Assembly (NCBI RefSeq): GCF_002001085.1
Contig: NZ_MUNU01000013.1
Span: 186,001-250,000, forward strand
Length of the DNA stretch: 64,000 bases
Direction: 5' to 3'
Origin: Rhodanobacter sp. B05
GTDB lineage: Bacteria; Pseudomonadota; Gammaproteobacteria; Xanthomonadales; Rhodanobacteraceae
The position numbers were made by a program, and so were the translations under genes. Each line of letters opens with the position of its first letter. Position 1 is the stretch's first letter. The notes beneath the pieces were generated by a model. It saw only the letters and a list, made by a program, of their open reading frames with translations. It had not been told where the DNA came from and did not search any database. Below, one piece after another: positions 26,011 to 35,680 of the stretch.

Positions 26011-28884
26011 ATGGCCCTGCCCGAATCCGCCACGCTGCGCGCGCTGATCGACGACCGCTACCGCGAACTGGTGGCGCGTTGCCGTGCCGCCGGCGTGCCG
26101 CTGCATGACGATGCCGGCGTGGCCGAACGGATCCGCCGCACCTTGCTGGCCAGCGATTTCGCGTTCGATGTGTGGTGCCGCCAGCCGCAACTGCTGGCGC
26201 CGGCCGGGCTGGAGCGATTGCGCTCCGGGGCCGATGCCGGTGCGCGCATCGACGCCCTGAAACTGCCGCAAGACGAGGCCGGCTGCATGGCGGCGCTGCG
26301 CCGCTTCCGTCATGCCGAGGCGTTGCGGCTGGTGTTTCGCGACGTCAATGGACTGGACGAGCTGCCGGAAACCCTCTCGGCCACCAGCGTGCTGTACGAG
26401 TCGCTGCTGGCCAGGGCGCTGGACTGGGCCACCGATGCGATGGCCACGCGCTATGGCCACAGTCGTGGCATGGATGGCGCGCTGCAGCGGCTGCTGGTGA
26501 TCGGTTTCGGCAAACTCGGCGGCAGCGAGCTCAATTTTTCTTCCGACATCGACCTGGTATTCGCCTATCCGCAAGGCGGCCAGAGCGATGGCACGCGCGT
26601 GCTCGACAACAGCGAATATTTCGTGCGACTCGGTCGCCAGCTGGTGCGGCTGCTGAACGAGCCGACCATGGATGGCATCTGTGCCCGCGTCGACATGCGC
26701 CTGCGCCCGTTCGGCAACGCCGGCCGACTGGCGCTGTCGTTCGCCGCGATGGAGCAGTACTACCAGAGCGAGGGGCGCGACTGGGAGCGCTACGCCTGGA
26801 TCAAGGCGCGCCCGGTGGCAGGCGACCAGGCGGCTGGCAAGCAGCTGCAGGATCTGCTGCGCCCGTTCGTCTACCGCAAGTATCTCGATTACACCGCCTT
26901 CGCCGGACTGCGCGAGATGAAGGCGCTGATCGATGCCGAAGTGGCGCGCAAGGATCTGGCCGACAACCTCAAGCTCGGCCCCGGCGGCATCCGCGAGATC
27001 GAATTCGTCGTGCAGCTGGTGCAGCTGATCCGCGGCGGCCGCGAGCCGTCGCTGCGCGTGCGCGGCCTGCTGCCGGCGCTCGCCGCCTGCGAGGCGCGCG
27101 GGCACATCGGCGCCCAGCGCGCGCGGCGCCTGCGTGAGGCGTATGCCTTGCTGCGCCGGGTCGAGAACCGCGTGCAGATGCTTCGCGACGCGCAGACCCA
27201 CGATATTCCGGACGATGCGCTCAGCCGCGAACGCATCGCGCTGAGTCTGGATCATCCGGACTGGGACATGTTGAACCAGGCACTTGCCGCGCATCGCGCG
27301 ACCGTCAGCGAGGAATTCGCCGCGGTGCTGATGCCGGAGCAAGGCCGGGCGGTCAGCGCGCCTGCCGCGGACGTGCGCTTGTGGGAGCTGGCCTGCGACG
27401 AGGCGCTCGACGTGGCCACCCTGGAGGCATCCGGTTTCGTGCCCGCGGCGGAGTTGGTCGATGCCTTGCTGAAGCTGCCGCAAGCCGCGGCCGTGCGCGC
27501 GATGTCCGCGCGCTCGCGCGAGCGGCTGGACCGGCTGGTGCCGCGACTGCTGGGCGCGGCGCGCGCCACCCCGGCGCCGGTGCCGAGTCTGCTGCGGCTG
27601 TGCCGCCTGATGCAGGCCGTGGCGCGACGTTCCTCCTACCTGGCCTTGCTGGACGAGCAACCCGCTGCACGTCGACGCCTGGTGCGCCTGTTCGCCGACA
27701 GTGCCTTCCTGGCCGAGCGCGTGATCGCGCAACCATTGCTGCTGGACGACGTGCTCGATCCGCGCATCGACCAGTTGCCGTTCCGGCGCGCCGACATTGC
27801 GGCCGAGATCGCGCGCGTGCTGGGCACGCTGGACGAGCGCGACGCCGAAGCCGAACTGGAGCGGATCACCGAGTTCAGGTCATCCACGGCGTTCCGGCTC
27901 GGGCTCGCTTTCAACGACGGTCGCGTCGATGCGGTGGCCACTTCACGCCGCCTGGCCGCACTGGCCGAGTCGGTGGTGGGTGCGGTGCTGGCGCTGGCCG
28001 AACGCGACCTGATTGCACGGCACGGGCGGCTGCCCGGCGCGGGTTCCGGCTTCGCCGTGCTCGGCTACGGCAGCCTCGGCGGCGAAGAGCTTGGCTTCGC
28101 CTCCGATCTGGATCTGGTCTTTGTCTACGACGGTCAGCGTGCACAGGCGATCAGCGACGGCGCGCGGCCACTGGACGGTTTTCGCTTTTATCAGCGGCTG
28201 GCCCAGCGGGTGATGAACTGGCTGACCGTGCTGACCCGCGCCGGCCGCTTGTACGAAGTCGACACGCGCCTGCGGCCGGACGGCTCCAAGGGCCTGCTGG
28301 TCAGCAGTGTCGATGCATTCGTTGCCTATCAGCAGAGCCGCGCCTGGACGTGGGAGCACCAGGCCTTGCTGCGCGCCCGCCCGGTGGCCGGTGATCCGGT
28401 GCTCAACCGGAATTTGTCGGACGTGCGCCGGACCATTCTCTCCGGCGCGCGCGAACATGCCACCGTGCTGGCCGAGGTCAGCAGCATGCGCCGGCGCTGG
28501 CGCGCCGAGCGCGACCGCTCCGATCCCGGCCAGTTTGATCTGAAGCAGGGGCAGGGCGGTCTGCTCGATATCGAGTTTGCGCTGCAGGGACTGGCGCTGG
28601 CGCATGCGGCGCGTCATCCCGGCCTGCTCGGGGTCACCGCCAATGCCGGCTTGATCGAGGCATGTCGCAGCGCCGGCCTGCTCGACGACCGGCAGGCCGC
28701 AACCCTGGCCACCGCCCATGCCGATCTGCTGCAGCGCGCATTGGCCTGCACGCTTGACCTGCGTTCCCGGATCGCGCCTCGCGACGAATCATTGGAACAA
28801 TTGTGCGATCAGGTACGCGCGATCACCGAAGCGCTGGGCCTCAGGTTTGCCCCCGGCGACGGCCCGGCCGCGTCATCGGGCTGA
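26011..28884 (+). CDS. glnE: Glutamine synthetase adenylyltransferase/deadenylylase
   Basis: Bifunctional enzyme that adds and removes AMP on glutamine synthetase according to PII signals. Two nucleotidyltransferase domains are visible: the deadenylylase half with GFGKLGGSELNFSSDIDLVF (about residue 165) and the adenylylase half with GYGSLGGEELGFASDLDLVF (about residue 684). Each is followed by a GlnD-PII-uridylyltransferase-like helical region (for example KLGPGGIREIEFVVQ and KQGQGGLLDIEFALQ). Length is 957 aa against 946 in E. coli. It is transcribed divergently from the sulfatase gene. Confidence 0.96.
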   Translation: MALPESATLRALIDDRYRELVARCRAAGVPLHDDAGVAERIRRTLLASDFAFDVWCRQPQLLAPAGLERLRSGADAGARIDALKLPQDEAGCMAALRRFRHAEALRLVFRDVNGLDELPETLSATSVLYESLLARALDWATDAMATRYGHSRGMDGALQRLLVIGFGKLGGSELNFSSDIDLVFAYPQGGQSDGTRVLDNSEYFVRLGRQLVRLLNEPTMDGICARVDMRLRPFGNAGRLALSFAAMEQYYQSEGRDWERYAWIKARPVAGDQAAGKQLQDLLRPFVYRKYLDYTAFAGLREMKALIDAEVARKDLADNLKLGPGGIREIEFVVQLVQLIRGGREPSLRVRGLLPALAACEARGHIGAQRARRLREAYALLRRVENRVQMLRDAQTHDIPDDALSRERIALSLDHPDWDMLNQALAAHRATVSEEFAAVLMPEQGRAVSAPAADVRLWELACDEALDVATLEASGFVPAAELVDALLKLPQAAAVRAMSARSRERLDRLVPRLLGAARATPAPVPSLLRLCRLMQAVARRSSYLALLDEQPAARRRLVRLFADSAFLAERVIAQPLLLDDVLDPRIDQLPFRRADIAAEIARVLGTLDERDAEAELERITEFRSSTAFRLGLAFNDGRVDAVATSRRLAALAESVVGAVLALAERDLIARHGRLPGAGSGFAVLGYGSLGGEELGFASDLDLVFVYDGQRAQAISDGARPLDGFRFYQRLAQRVMNWLTVLTRAGRLYEVDTRLRPDGSKGLLVSSVDAFVAYQQSRAWTWEHQALLRARPVAGDPVLNRNLSDVRRTILSGAREHATVLAEVSSMRRRWRAERDRSDPGQFDLKQGQGGLLDIEFALQGLALAHAARHPGLLGVTANAGLIEACRSAGLLDDRQAATLATAHADLLQRALACTLDLRSRIAPRDESLEQLCDQVRAITEALGLRFAPGDGPAASSG

Positions 28885-28979
28885 ACCAGCCGCGCTGACA
28901 CCTGTCCGGCGGCGCTTGAACGGAACCATGCCGGCAGGCAAGATCGGACGAAGTCGGGGGACGGGGCGGTAGCAGCGGG

Positions 28980-31900
28980 ATGACTTACCACACGACAAGG
29001 AAGGGTTCGGCACGCGCCATGCTCGAGGTGGTGCTCGGGTTGATGGCGTGCCTGCTGGCGGTGCCGGCGGCTGTCGCGATGAATCCGCAGCAGCCCTTTC
29101 ACTCCTATGCTCTCGATCACTGGAGTGTCGAAGAAGGCCTGCCGCAGATCACCGTCCTCGACATGACCGAGGATCGGGCCGGGTTTCTCTGGGTCAATAC
29201 CCAGGCCGCGGTGGCCCGTTTCGACGGTGCGCGCTTTGTCACGTATGACCGGGCCGCCACCGGTGTCGACACCAGCATGCTCGCCGTGGCGTGGGCCGAT
29301 CCAAAGGGCGGAGTCTGGTTCGGCGGTGCCCATGGCCTGTTGCACGAACACGATGGCCGTTTCACCCTGCTGGGCGGCGCCGCGGTCAACGCGATCATCG
29401 ATGCGGGCGACGGCACGCCCCTGCTGGCCACCTCGGACGGCTTGAAGCGCGTGCAGGACGGCAGGATCGTCGCGCTGGACGGCTATGCCGGGCCGGCTTT
29501 CAGCCTACTGCGTGATGGCAGGATGCTGTGGATCGGCGGTATCGGGCGCGTTTGCCGCCGTGATGGCAGCGTCCAGTCTGCGCCGATGACCTGCATCGAT
29601 GCCAGCCAGGCGCAGCACCAGCGCATGGTTGTCAGACACCTGGCCAGACAGGGTAGCCAGGTGTGGCTGGGCACCCAGGCCGGGTTGATGCGGGTGGGTG
29701 GCGATCAGCTTGCGCCAGCCGGATTGGGCGACGGATTGCGAGCCGTGTCGATCGAGAGCCTGCTCACCGACCGCCATGGCGTGCTGTGGATCGGTACCGT
29801 GGATGCGTTGTATCGATACTTGCCGGATGGCCGACTGGAACGGGTGGCCGACGAGGACATCACGCAACGTCCGTGGGTGCGGGCGCTGTTCGAGGATCGC
29901 GGCGGCAGCTTGTGGCTGGGCACGCACACGCACGGCCTGTACCGGGTCTGGAATGGCTGGACGCGGCGCGTGTCGACGCGCGACGGGGTGGTCGACCCGC
30001 TGGTGTGGAGCGTGCTGCGGGCGCCGGACGGAGCGATCGTGTTCGGTACCAATTCCGACGTGGAGGTCTTCGATGGCAAGAGCGTACGCACGCTGATCCC
30101 GGGAAGTGCGTTGCCCGACCCGTCGGCGTATGAGCTGTATTACGACCGGGAAAACCGGCTGTGGGTGGGTACGCGCGCGGGTATCGCCGTGTTCGACCAG
30201 GGCCGCGACGTTACCCCGAAGGCCTTGTCCGCGCTGAGCAGCTGGCGCATCGACGACATCCGCGAAGTCGCTGCCGGTGATTTCTGGATCGGCACGTCCG
30301 GCGGCTTGTACCGCTGGCGCCAGGGTACCTTGAGTCGTGCGGATCCGGATGCCTCGACGGCCGCCGCCATCATCCGCTCGATCCTGCCGCTGGCGCTGGA
30401 TCACCTGTACCTGGGGACCGAGGATGGCGTGCGCGAACTGCGCGATGGCAAGTTGACGGAGCCGTCGTGGGCGAAACCGCTGCGCGGGCACTTCGTGACC
30501 CGCGTGGCCATGTTGAAACCCGGTCTGCTCGGGGTGGCCACCAGCGATGCCGGCATCGGCGTCGTGGAGAACGGGCGCCTGCGCATGACCAGCCAGGCGG
30601 ATGGCCTGCCCAGCGACAACGTCTGGACCTTCGACGTGCTGGGCGAGGCGCTCTATGCCAGTTCGGCGGCGGGCGCATGGCGACTGCCGCTCGCCCAGCT
30701 GCCCGTGCCGGGGTCGCCCGCGCGCGCCGTCTCGCCGCAACGGCTTGCCGGTGAGCAACGCGCCACCAGCGTGAACGGCCAGCGTTGCTGCAACGGCGGC
30801 GCCAGTGCGCGCAGCGCGATCGATGGTGATGTCATCTGGTACAGCACTACCGATGGCATCGTTGGGGTCGATACGCGCGCCCTCGGCGCCCTGCCGACGG
30901 CTCCGCCGGCCACCGTGGTCGCTGTCGAGCACGATGGCAAATCGTTCTTCGGGCGTTCGTTCGAGCTGGACCAGGGCACGCGCGACCTGACCGTCCATTA
31001 CACCGCGCCCTACCTGCGCATCGGCACCGTGCGGTTTCGTTACCAGCTGGAAGGTTACGACACCGGTTGGCAGAACGCGGACCTGCGGCGCGAGGCTTTC
31101 TACACCCATCTGCCGGCGGGGGACTATCGTTTTCGCGTCGCCGCCACCCTGCCGGGCGCCACCGGGTACGGGACCGAGGCAAGCGTCGTCATCCGGATCC
31201 TGCCGCGCTGGTATGAGCGCGTTGTCGTGCGTGCCGCAGGACTGGTGCTGCTGTGCCTGCTGCTCTTCCTGCTGGTTCGCTGGAGCATGCGCAGGCAGCG
31301 TCGGCGCAATGCGTGGCTGGAGGCGCAGGTCGAGCAGCGCACCGGGGAACTCTCGCGGGCGCTCGAACGCCTGCGCGTCACCAACCTCGCGCTGGCCGAG
31401 GAGAGCCATACCGATACCCTCACCGCGCTGCACAACCGGCGTTACCTGATGGCGCAGTTGCCAGCGGTATTGTCAGGCGATGCCTGCATCGGCGTGTTGC
31501 AGATCGATATCGATCATTTCAAGCACATCAACGATGAGTACGGCCATGCGGTAGGCGATTCGGTGCTGCGCGAGCTGGGCAGCGAACTGGCGGCGTTGCG
31601 GCGCGACAGCGACGTCACCGTGCGTTGGGGTGGCGAGGAATTTCTGCTGCTGCTGCAGGATGTCGATGCGCCCGGTGTGCTGGTCATTGCCGAACGGCTG
31701 CGTTGCGACATCGCGGCAAGAACCTTCAGGGATGGTCGCGGCGGCGTGATCCGGCTTACCTGCTCGATCGGTTTCAGCATGCATCCCCTGGCCACCCGGG
31801 TCGACAGGGCAACTTTCGATGCAGCGCTCGAATTGGCCGACCTTGCGCTGTACAAGGCCAAGCACCTCGGGCGCAACCAGTGCATGGGGCTGCTGGCCAG

Positions 31901-32000
31901 TGCACCGCTGTCGGCCGACGTTCTGCGGACCCCGTTTGCGCCGCAGCTGGATGCTTTGCTGGCCTCGGGCCAGCTGCAGTGGATGCGGGCGGGTTCGTGA
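28980..32000 (+). CDS. Beta-propeller sensor diguanylate cyclase (Reg_prop - Y_Y_Y - TM - GGDEF)
   Basis: Protein of 1006 aa. A signal/anchor segment is followed by a periplasmic two-component-regulator-type beta-propeller (about 40-680; repeats such as DRAGFLWVNTQ, DRHGVLWIGT and DRGGSLWLGT), a Y_Y_Y domain ending near 745, one TM (about 749-770), a short coiled linker and a GGDEF domain. The active site is GGEEF near residue 883 and the inhibitory RxxD site (RDSD) lies exactly five residues before it, so c-di-GMP synthesis with product inhibition is expected. There is no histidine kinase or receiver. The start may alternatively be ATG 29019. Confidence 0.9.
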   Translation: MTYHTTRKGSARAMLEVVLGLMACLLAVPAAVAMNPQQPFHSYALDHWSVEEGLPQITVLDMTEDRAGFLWVNTQAAVARFDGARFVTYDRAATGVDTSMLAVAWADPKGGVWFGGAHGLLHEHDGRFTLLGGAAVNAIIDAGDGTPLLATSDGLKRVQDGRIVALDGYAGPAFSLLRDGRMLWIGGIGRVCRRDGSVQSAPMTCIDASQAQHQRMVVRHLARQGSQVWLGTQAGLMRVGGDQLAPAGLGDGLRAVSIESLLTDRHGVLWIGTVDALYRYLPDGRLERVADEDITQRPWVRALFEDRGGSLWLGTHTHGLYRVWNGWTRRVSTRDGVVDPLVWSVLRAPDGAIVFGTNSDVEVFDGKSVRTLIPGSALPDPSAYELYYDRENRLWVGTRAGIAVFDQGRDVTPKALSALSSWRIDDIREVAAGDFWIGTSGGLYRWRQGTLSRADPDASTAAAIIRSILPLALDHLYLGTEDGVRELRDGKLTEPSWAKPLRGHFVTRVAMLKPGLLGVATSDAGIGVVENGRLRMTSQADGLPSDNVWTFDVLGEALYASSAAGAWRLPLAQLPVPGSPARAVSPQRLAGEQRATSVNGQRCCNGGASARSAIDGDVIWYSTTDGIVGVDTRALGALPTAPPATVVAVEHDGKSFFGRSFELDQGTRDLTVHYTAPYLRIGTVRFRYQLEGYDTGWQNADLRREAFYTHLPAGDYRFRVAATLPGATGYGTEASVVIRILPRWYERVVVRAAGLVLLCLLLFLLVRWSMRRQRRRNAWLEAQVEQRTGELSRALERLRVTNLALAEESHTDTLTALHNRRYLMAQLPAVLSGDACIGVLQIDIDHFKHINDEYGHAVGDSVLRELGSELAALRRDSDVTVRWGGEEFLLLLQDVDAPGVLVIAERLRCDIAARTFRDGRGGVIRLTCSIGFSMHPLATRVDRATFDAALELADLALYKAKHLGRNQCMGLLASAPLSADVLRTPFAPQLDALLASGQLQWMRAGS

Positions 32001-32045
32001 GTCGTCCGGGAGCATTCCGCAGGAGAGGGCGACGTCAAGATCGCG

Positions 32046-33041
32046 TTATCGATCCACGGTACTCCGGGTTGTCGCAGCAAGTATCCTGGCGCGAACCAGG
32101 CTGGCGATTTGCGCGGTTTCCCGCAAGCGAGTCTGCGCAGCGAGGAGCGGCGAGTCGATATCGTGCAGCAGGCCCGCTTCCCGCAGTGCCTGATGGAAGC
32201 GCAGGATTTTTTCGGGCAGCGGTGCGTTCACGAACGTCAGCACCGGGCAGCCGACGGCGCAGGCCTCGGACAGCATGTTCACCGAGTCGGGCGTGACTAC
32301 CAGGCGATCGGCCCAGCCGAGCACGCCCGGGTATGGGTTGGGGCCGTCGTCGCGACCAGTCCAGAGCAGGCCGGGAACACCCTTGAGCAAGGGACGAAAG
32401 GTCTCGATCAGGACTGCGGGCGTTCGCCGCGAAGTCAGCACCAGCAGGCTGCCACCCTCGTTGCGCTGGCGTTCGAGCAGATGCCCGGCCAGGTCGCGGG
32501 CGTAGTCGGCATCCAGCGCGATGCCGTGACGTGTGCCTCCGAGCAGTACGCCAACGCGTGGCCGTGGCAGTCCGTCGAATTCGGGGCAGGCGTCGCGGCC
32601 GTCGGCCAGCCATTCACTGTCCACCGGATTCAGCGATCCGAGCGGTCGCAGCACGTTGCCGCCTTCGAGGCCGTCGTGTCGTGGCGCAATCACGGTGTCC
32701 CACAACCCGGGATCGAGGCGCGGATCAAGGATCTGCACGGTATGGCAGCGACCTGCCGACAATGGGCGCAGCATGCGGGTGAACAGGGCAGCGGCGCGAC
32801 CGCAGCCGATCGCCACTGCCGGCCACGGTGGCGCAAACCATGCCCGCTGGCTGGCGGGCAGGGCGAGTTGCCCGCCCAGGGTCAGCCGTGGCGCCAGCCA
32901 TGACCACGGGGCCCGCGGTTCCAGCAGCAGGTGGCGGCTTGGCATCTGCAGCTGTTCGGCCAGCGCCAGCGCCTGGCGCTGGTTGCCCGCCGAGGCGTCG
33001 GTGATCACCCAGCATTCGCCACGCGGGGTCAGCATGGGCAA
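32046..33041 (-). CDS. ELM1/GtrOC1-like putative glycosyltransferase (DUF1022)
   Basis: Protein of 331 aa of the mitochondrial-fission-ELM1 family, which has a GT-B-like fold. Conserved segments are CWVITDASAGNQRQALALAEQL at the N-terminus, the middle VLLGGTRHG and the C-terminal DRLVVTPDSVNMLSEACAVGCPVLTF. Bacterial members sit in LPS and envelope regions, as this one does, close to waaA and glycosyltransferases. The enzymatic activity is not established. It is divergent from the YceI gene with 247 bases between. Confidence 0.85.
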   Translation of the reverse strand: MPMLTPRGECWVITDASAGNQRQALALAEQLQMPSRHLLLEPRAPWSWLAPRLTLGGQLALPASQRAWFAPPWPAVAIGCGRAAALFTRMLRPLSAGRCHTVQILDPRLDPGLWDTVIAPRHDGLEGGNVLRPLGSLNPVDSEWLADGRDACPEFDGLPRPRVGVLLGGTRHGIALDADYARDLAGHLLERQRNEGGSLLVLTSRRTPAVLIETFRPLLKGVPGLLWTGRDDGPNPYPGVLGWADRLVVTPDSVNMLSEACAVGCPVLTFVNAPLPEKILRFHQALREAGLLHDIDSPLLAAQTRLRETAQIASLVRARILAATTRSTVDR

Positions 33042-33089
33042 GCGTGTCGCGAGATTGTTTCGCCAGTCAACACACTGCGTTCCCTCACC

Positions 33090-33120
33090 TTGACGCCCGT
33101 GCGCCGGCGCCCGCTATACA
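33090..33120 (+). promoter_or_regulatory. Candidate promoter upstream of the YceI gene
   Basis: TTGACG (33090-33095) and TATACA (33115-33120) are 19 bases apart, longer than optimal. The pair lies in the divergent region on the YceI strand and would give a leader of about 160 bases. Confidence 0.35.
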
Positions 33121-33288
33121 CTGGCACAACGTGAAGTCGATGTCGGTACAAGATTTGCGCAGGATACCGATGAACGACATGTGTTGCGGTGCCCGCGGCT
33201 CCACTCGCCGGCGCCCGCGATTCTTTCGCCCGGGCAGCGGCCGAGGTTGGGCGGCGCCCGGTGTTTCCATCCCCCCAGAGATCCCGCC

Positions 33289-33882
33289 ATGTCCCCATTG
33301 AAATATCTCGCCCTTGCCGCCCTGCTGTCCGCCGCGACGTCGGTGCAGGCCGTACCGGTGACCTACAAGCTCGATCCCAACCACACCATGGTGCTGTTCA
33401 GCTGGAACCACTTCGGCTACTCCAATCCCACCGCCGACATCGGCCTGGGCGAGGGTACGGTGGTGTTCGACGAGCAGCATCCGGCGCAGTCCAGTGTCGA
33501 GATCACCTTGCCGCTGGCAAAACTCGACACGCACGTGCCGGCGCTGGACGAGCACCTGAAGAAGCCGGACTTTTTCGATGCCGCGAAATATCCGGTGATC
33601 ACGTTCAAGAGCCGCAAGGTGCAGCCGCTGGGCGACCACCATTTCAAGGTCACCGGCGATCTCAGCGTGCATGGCGTGACCCGCAGCGTCGTGCTGGATG
33701 CCACCCTCAACAAGATCGGCCCGCACCCGATGAACAAGGCGCAGTCGATCGGCTTCGATGCCACGGCAACGTTGAAGCGCTCGGATTTTGGCGTCGGTGC
33801 CTATGTGCCGAAGGTCAGCGACGAGGTGCATGTCCGCATCACCACCGAAGGCTCGGTGCCCAAGGCGGATGCCGCGCAATAG
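33289..33882 (+). CDS. YceI-family periplasmic protein
   Basis: Protein of 197 aa with a signal peptide (MSPLKYLALAALLSAATSVQ, cleavage after VQA) and one YceI lipocalin-like domain that binds isoprenoid lipids such as polyprenyl compounds. Motifs: YKLDPNHTMVLFSWNHFGYS, KKPDFFDAAKYPVITFKS and LKRSDFGVGAYVPKVSDEV. I chose ATG 33289 because it begins the signal peptide; the frame is open further upstream. It is followed by a strong terminator and is probably monocistronic. Confidence 0.92.
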   Translation: MSPLKYLALAALLSAATSVQAVPVTYKLDPNHTMVLFSWNHFGYSNPTADIGLGEGTVVFDEQHPAQSSVEITLPLAKLDTHVPALDEHLKKPDFFDAAKYPVITFKSRKVQPLGDHHFKVTGDLSVHGVTRSVVLDATLNKIGPHPMNKAQSIGFDATATLKRSDFGVGAYVPKVSDEVHVRITTEGSVPKADAAQ

Positions 33883-33891
33883 ATGCCGCAA

Positions 33892-33919
33892 AAAACCGCG
33901 CCGATAGCGGCGCGGTTTT
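33892..33919. terminator. Bidirectional terminator between the YceI and YIP1 genes
   Basis: A 12-bp perfect stem (33892-33903 with 33908-33919) closes an ATAG loop with A and T runs at the base on both sides. It serves both convergent genes. Confidence 0.88.
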
Positions 33920-33947
33920 CATCGGCTTGAAAGGTTGTCCGACCGCG

Positions 33948-35210
33948 TTATTCGGATTTCACGCCGGCTTCTTTCATTGACTCCAGCTTGCCCAGGTCAA
34001 TGCTGCCCACCGCCTGCTTCAACACATCGATGCTGTCGGCGTTGCCGTTGGCCTTGACCGTGAAGCGCTTGCCGACGATCACGCTGTATTCGCCGGATTT
34101 GGACTGGCTGTCCCATTCCTCATGCACCAGGTTGCCACCGGCGCTGTAGGTCTTCTCGTAGCCGTGGTCGGTCTGCTTCTCCTCTTCCGGCGCCATCGCG
34201 GCAGCCATCGCGATGAAGCCCTTGGCACCGCCGGTATCGGCGACTTCCAGGGTGATTCTCTGGTTGTCGGTGCCGGCGTATTCGGCGCTGGCCTGGGACA
34301 CTTGCATGCCCATGGCGCCGTTGCGCTCGGCCGAGATGCTGGTGCGCTTGAGGCTGCCCAGGCTGTCCGGCAGGAACGCCTTGATCTGGTCGGGCGCCAA
34401 TGCCTCGACCGGACCGTTGCTGCCCGACATCGCGCCCATCATCTTGCCCATCGCCGCCGATTGTGCGGCGCTATCGCCCGACTTCTGCGCCGCCTCCATG
34501 TCCTTGCTGGCCTGGTCGGCCTTCTGGCCCATCGCCGCAAGCTTGGCCAGGGTGCTGTTGCCGTCGATGGTCACGCTGTCGCCGGTGCTGCTGGTGACCT
34601 GCATGCCACTGAGCGCCGCCCCGCCCATGGCTCCGACGAACAGAAGGCCGACGATCAGGCTGATCACCCAGCCGAGCACGATCGCGATGATCACGCTCAC
34701 CGCGGTATAGCCGGCTGCCTTTTCCGGCGGACACTTCATGGTATGCGGCAGGCCCAGGTACAGCAGATAGATGCTGTAGATGCCACCGGCAAGCAGGATC
34801 AGGAGGCCGAGCCAGGGCACGATCACCCCGATGCCGGCGATCCATGCCGCGGTCCATGAATAGGCGACAGTCTTCAGCGCCTGCACCAGGTTTGCCTGTG
34901 CGCCGAAGGTCCCGGCCAGTGCATTGATGATCCATGCCATCACATAGACCAGCACCAGCGACAGGATGTAGCTCAGGATCATCCGACCGATGCCGACGCC
35001 GATGGAACTGCGTACGGTGACACCCAGGAAGCTGGTTCCAATCAGGCTGCCCTTGATGAACTGGGCAATCACCGGCAATGCCGCCACGATCGCGATATAG
35101 CCGGTATAGAGGCCACTGACCGTGGCCGGCTCGGCCGCCGCGACGGGCCACTCGGTCTGGGGTGTGCTCAGGATGTTTTTTGCGCGTGCAATGATGTTTG
35201 CGGAATCCAT
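33948..35210 (-). CDS. YIP1-family membrane protein with C-terminal soluble domain
   Basis: Protein of 420 aa. The N-terminal 210 residues form a YIP1-type domain with five TMs and the typical opening IIARAKNILSTPQTEWPVA. The C-terminal half (about 220-420) is soluble, Ala/Met/Gly-rich, with a region like lipoprotein-type stress domains (DQIKAFLPDSLGSLKRTSISAERNG at about 280-305). No enzymatic motif is seen. It is monocistronic and convergent with the YceI gene. The function is unknown. Confidence 0.8.
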   Translation of the reverse strand: MDSANIIARAKNILSTPQTEWPVAAAEPATVSGLYTGYIAIVAALPVIAQFIKGSLIGTSFLGVTVRSSIGVGIGRMILSYILSLVLVYVMAWIINALAGTFGAQANLVQALKTVAYSWTAAWIAGIGVIVPWLGLLILLAGGIYSIYLLYLGLPHTMKCPPEKAAGYTAVSVIIAIVLGWVISLIVGLLFVGAMGGAALSGMQVTSSTGDSVTIDGNSTLAKLAAMGQKADQASKDMEAAQKSGDSAAQSAAMGKMMGAMSGSNGPVEALAPDQIKAFLPDSLGSLKRTSISAERNGAMGMQVSQASAEYAGTDNQRITLEVADTGGAKGFIAMAAAMAPEEEKQTDHGYEKTYSAGGNLVHEEWDSQSKSGEYSVIVGKRFTVKANGNADSIDVLKQAVGSIDLGKLESMKEAGVKSE

Positions 35211-35416
35211 GGTCTGTTCCTCGATCGGGTGCCGTGAATCCGGCGCAAGGCGCCGGGCCGTGGATGATTTCCTCGTTGCATGAGTTGCATGACAAGCCGT
35301 GCGTCAACGCGTCGGCCGAACCTGATGGCGATTTCCCCTTGCCCGGCTCAGCTCCCCCGACAGCGGCCGCCAGCCTGCTACCATTTGCAGCCTGCTGTCC
35401 AGTCCGGAGTCCGCCG

Positions 35417-35626
35417 ATGTCGTCCCCTCTAGCCGCGACGGTGCCCCTGGTGCCGGCAAATGCCGAAAATCGTTACGAAGTGACGCGGGGCGACCTGCCG
35501 CTGTCCTGCCCGATGCCCGGCATGGCACTGTGGAATTCGCATCCCAAGGTGTACCTGCCGATCGTCGACGATGGCGGCGAATCAACCTGCGCCTACTGTG
35601 GCGCGCGTTACGTCTTGCGCGACTGA
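35417..35626 (+). CDS. CHCC zinc-finger domain protein
   Basis: Small protein of 69 aa with the zf-CHCC pattern of the NDUFS6/YfiC-like family: Cys31, His42, Cys58 and Cys61 (LSCPMPG...NSHPKVYLP...CAYCGARY). ATG 35417 gives the family's usual size; the frame is open upstream without conservation. It precedes the glycosyltransferase gene by 54 bases. The role is unknown, possibly zinc-dependent binding. Confidence 0.88.
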   Translation: MSSPLAATVPLVPANAENRYEVTRGDLPLSCPMPGMALWNSHPKVYLPIVDDGGESTCAYCGARYVLRD

Positions 35627-35680
35627 GCGCGGGAGCGCCGCGGAGGTCAGTGGTGGCACTTTTTTTGCTTTATCTTTGCC

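Noticed and set aside
25867-27732. 621-codon minus-strand frame over glnE
   Set aside because: It is antisense to conserved glnE, has no domain, and its composition is that of a shadow frame.
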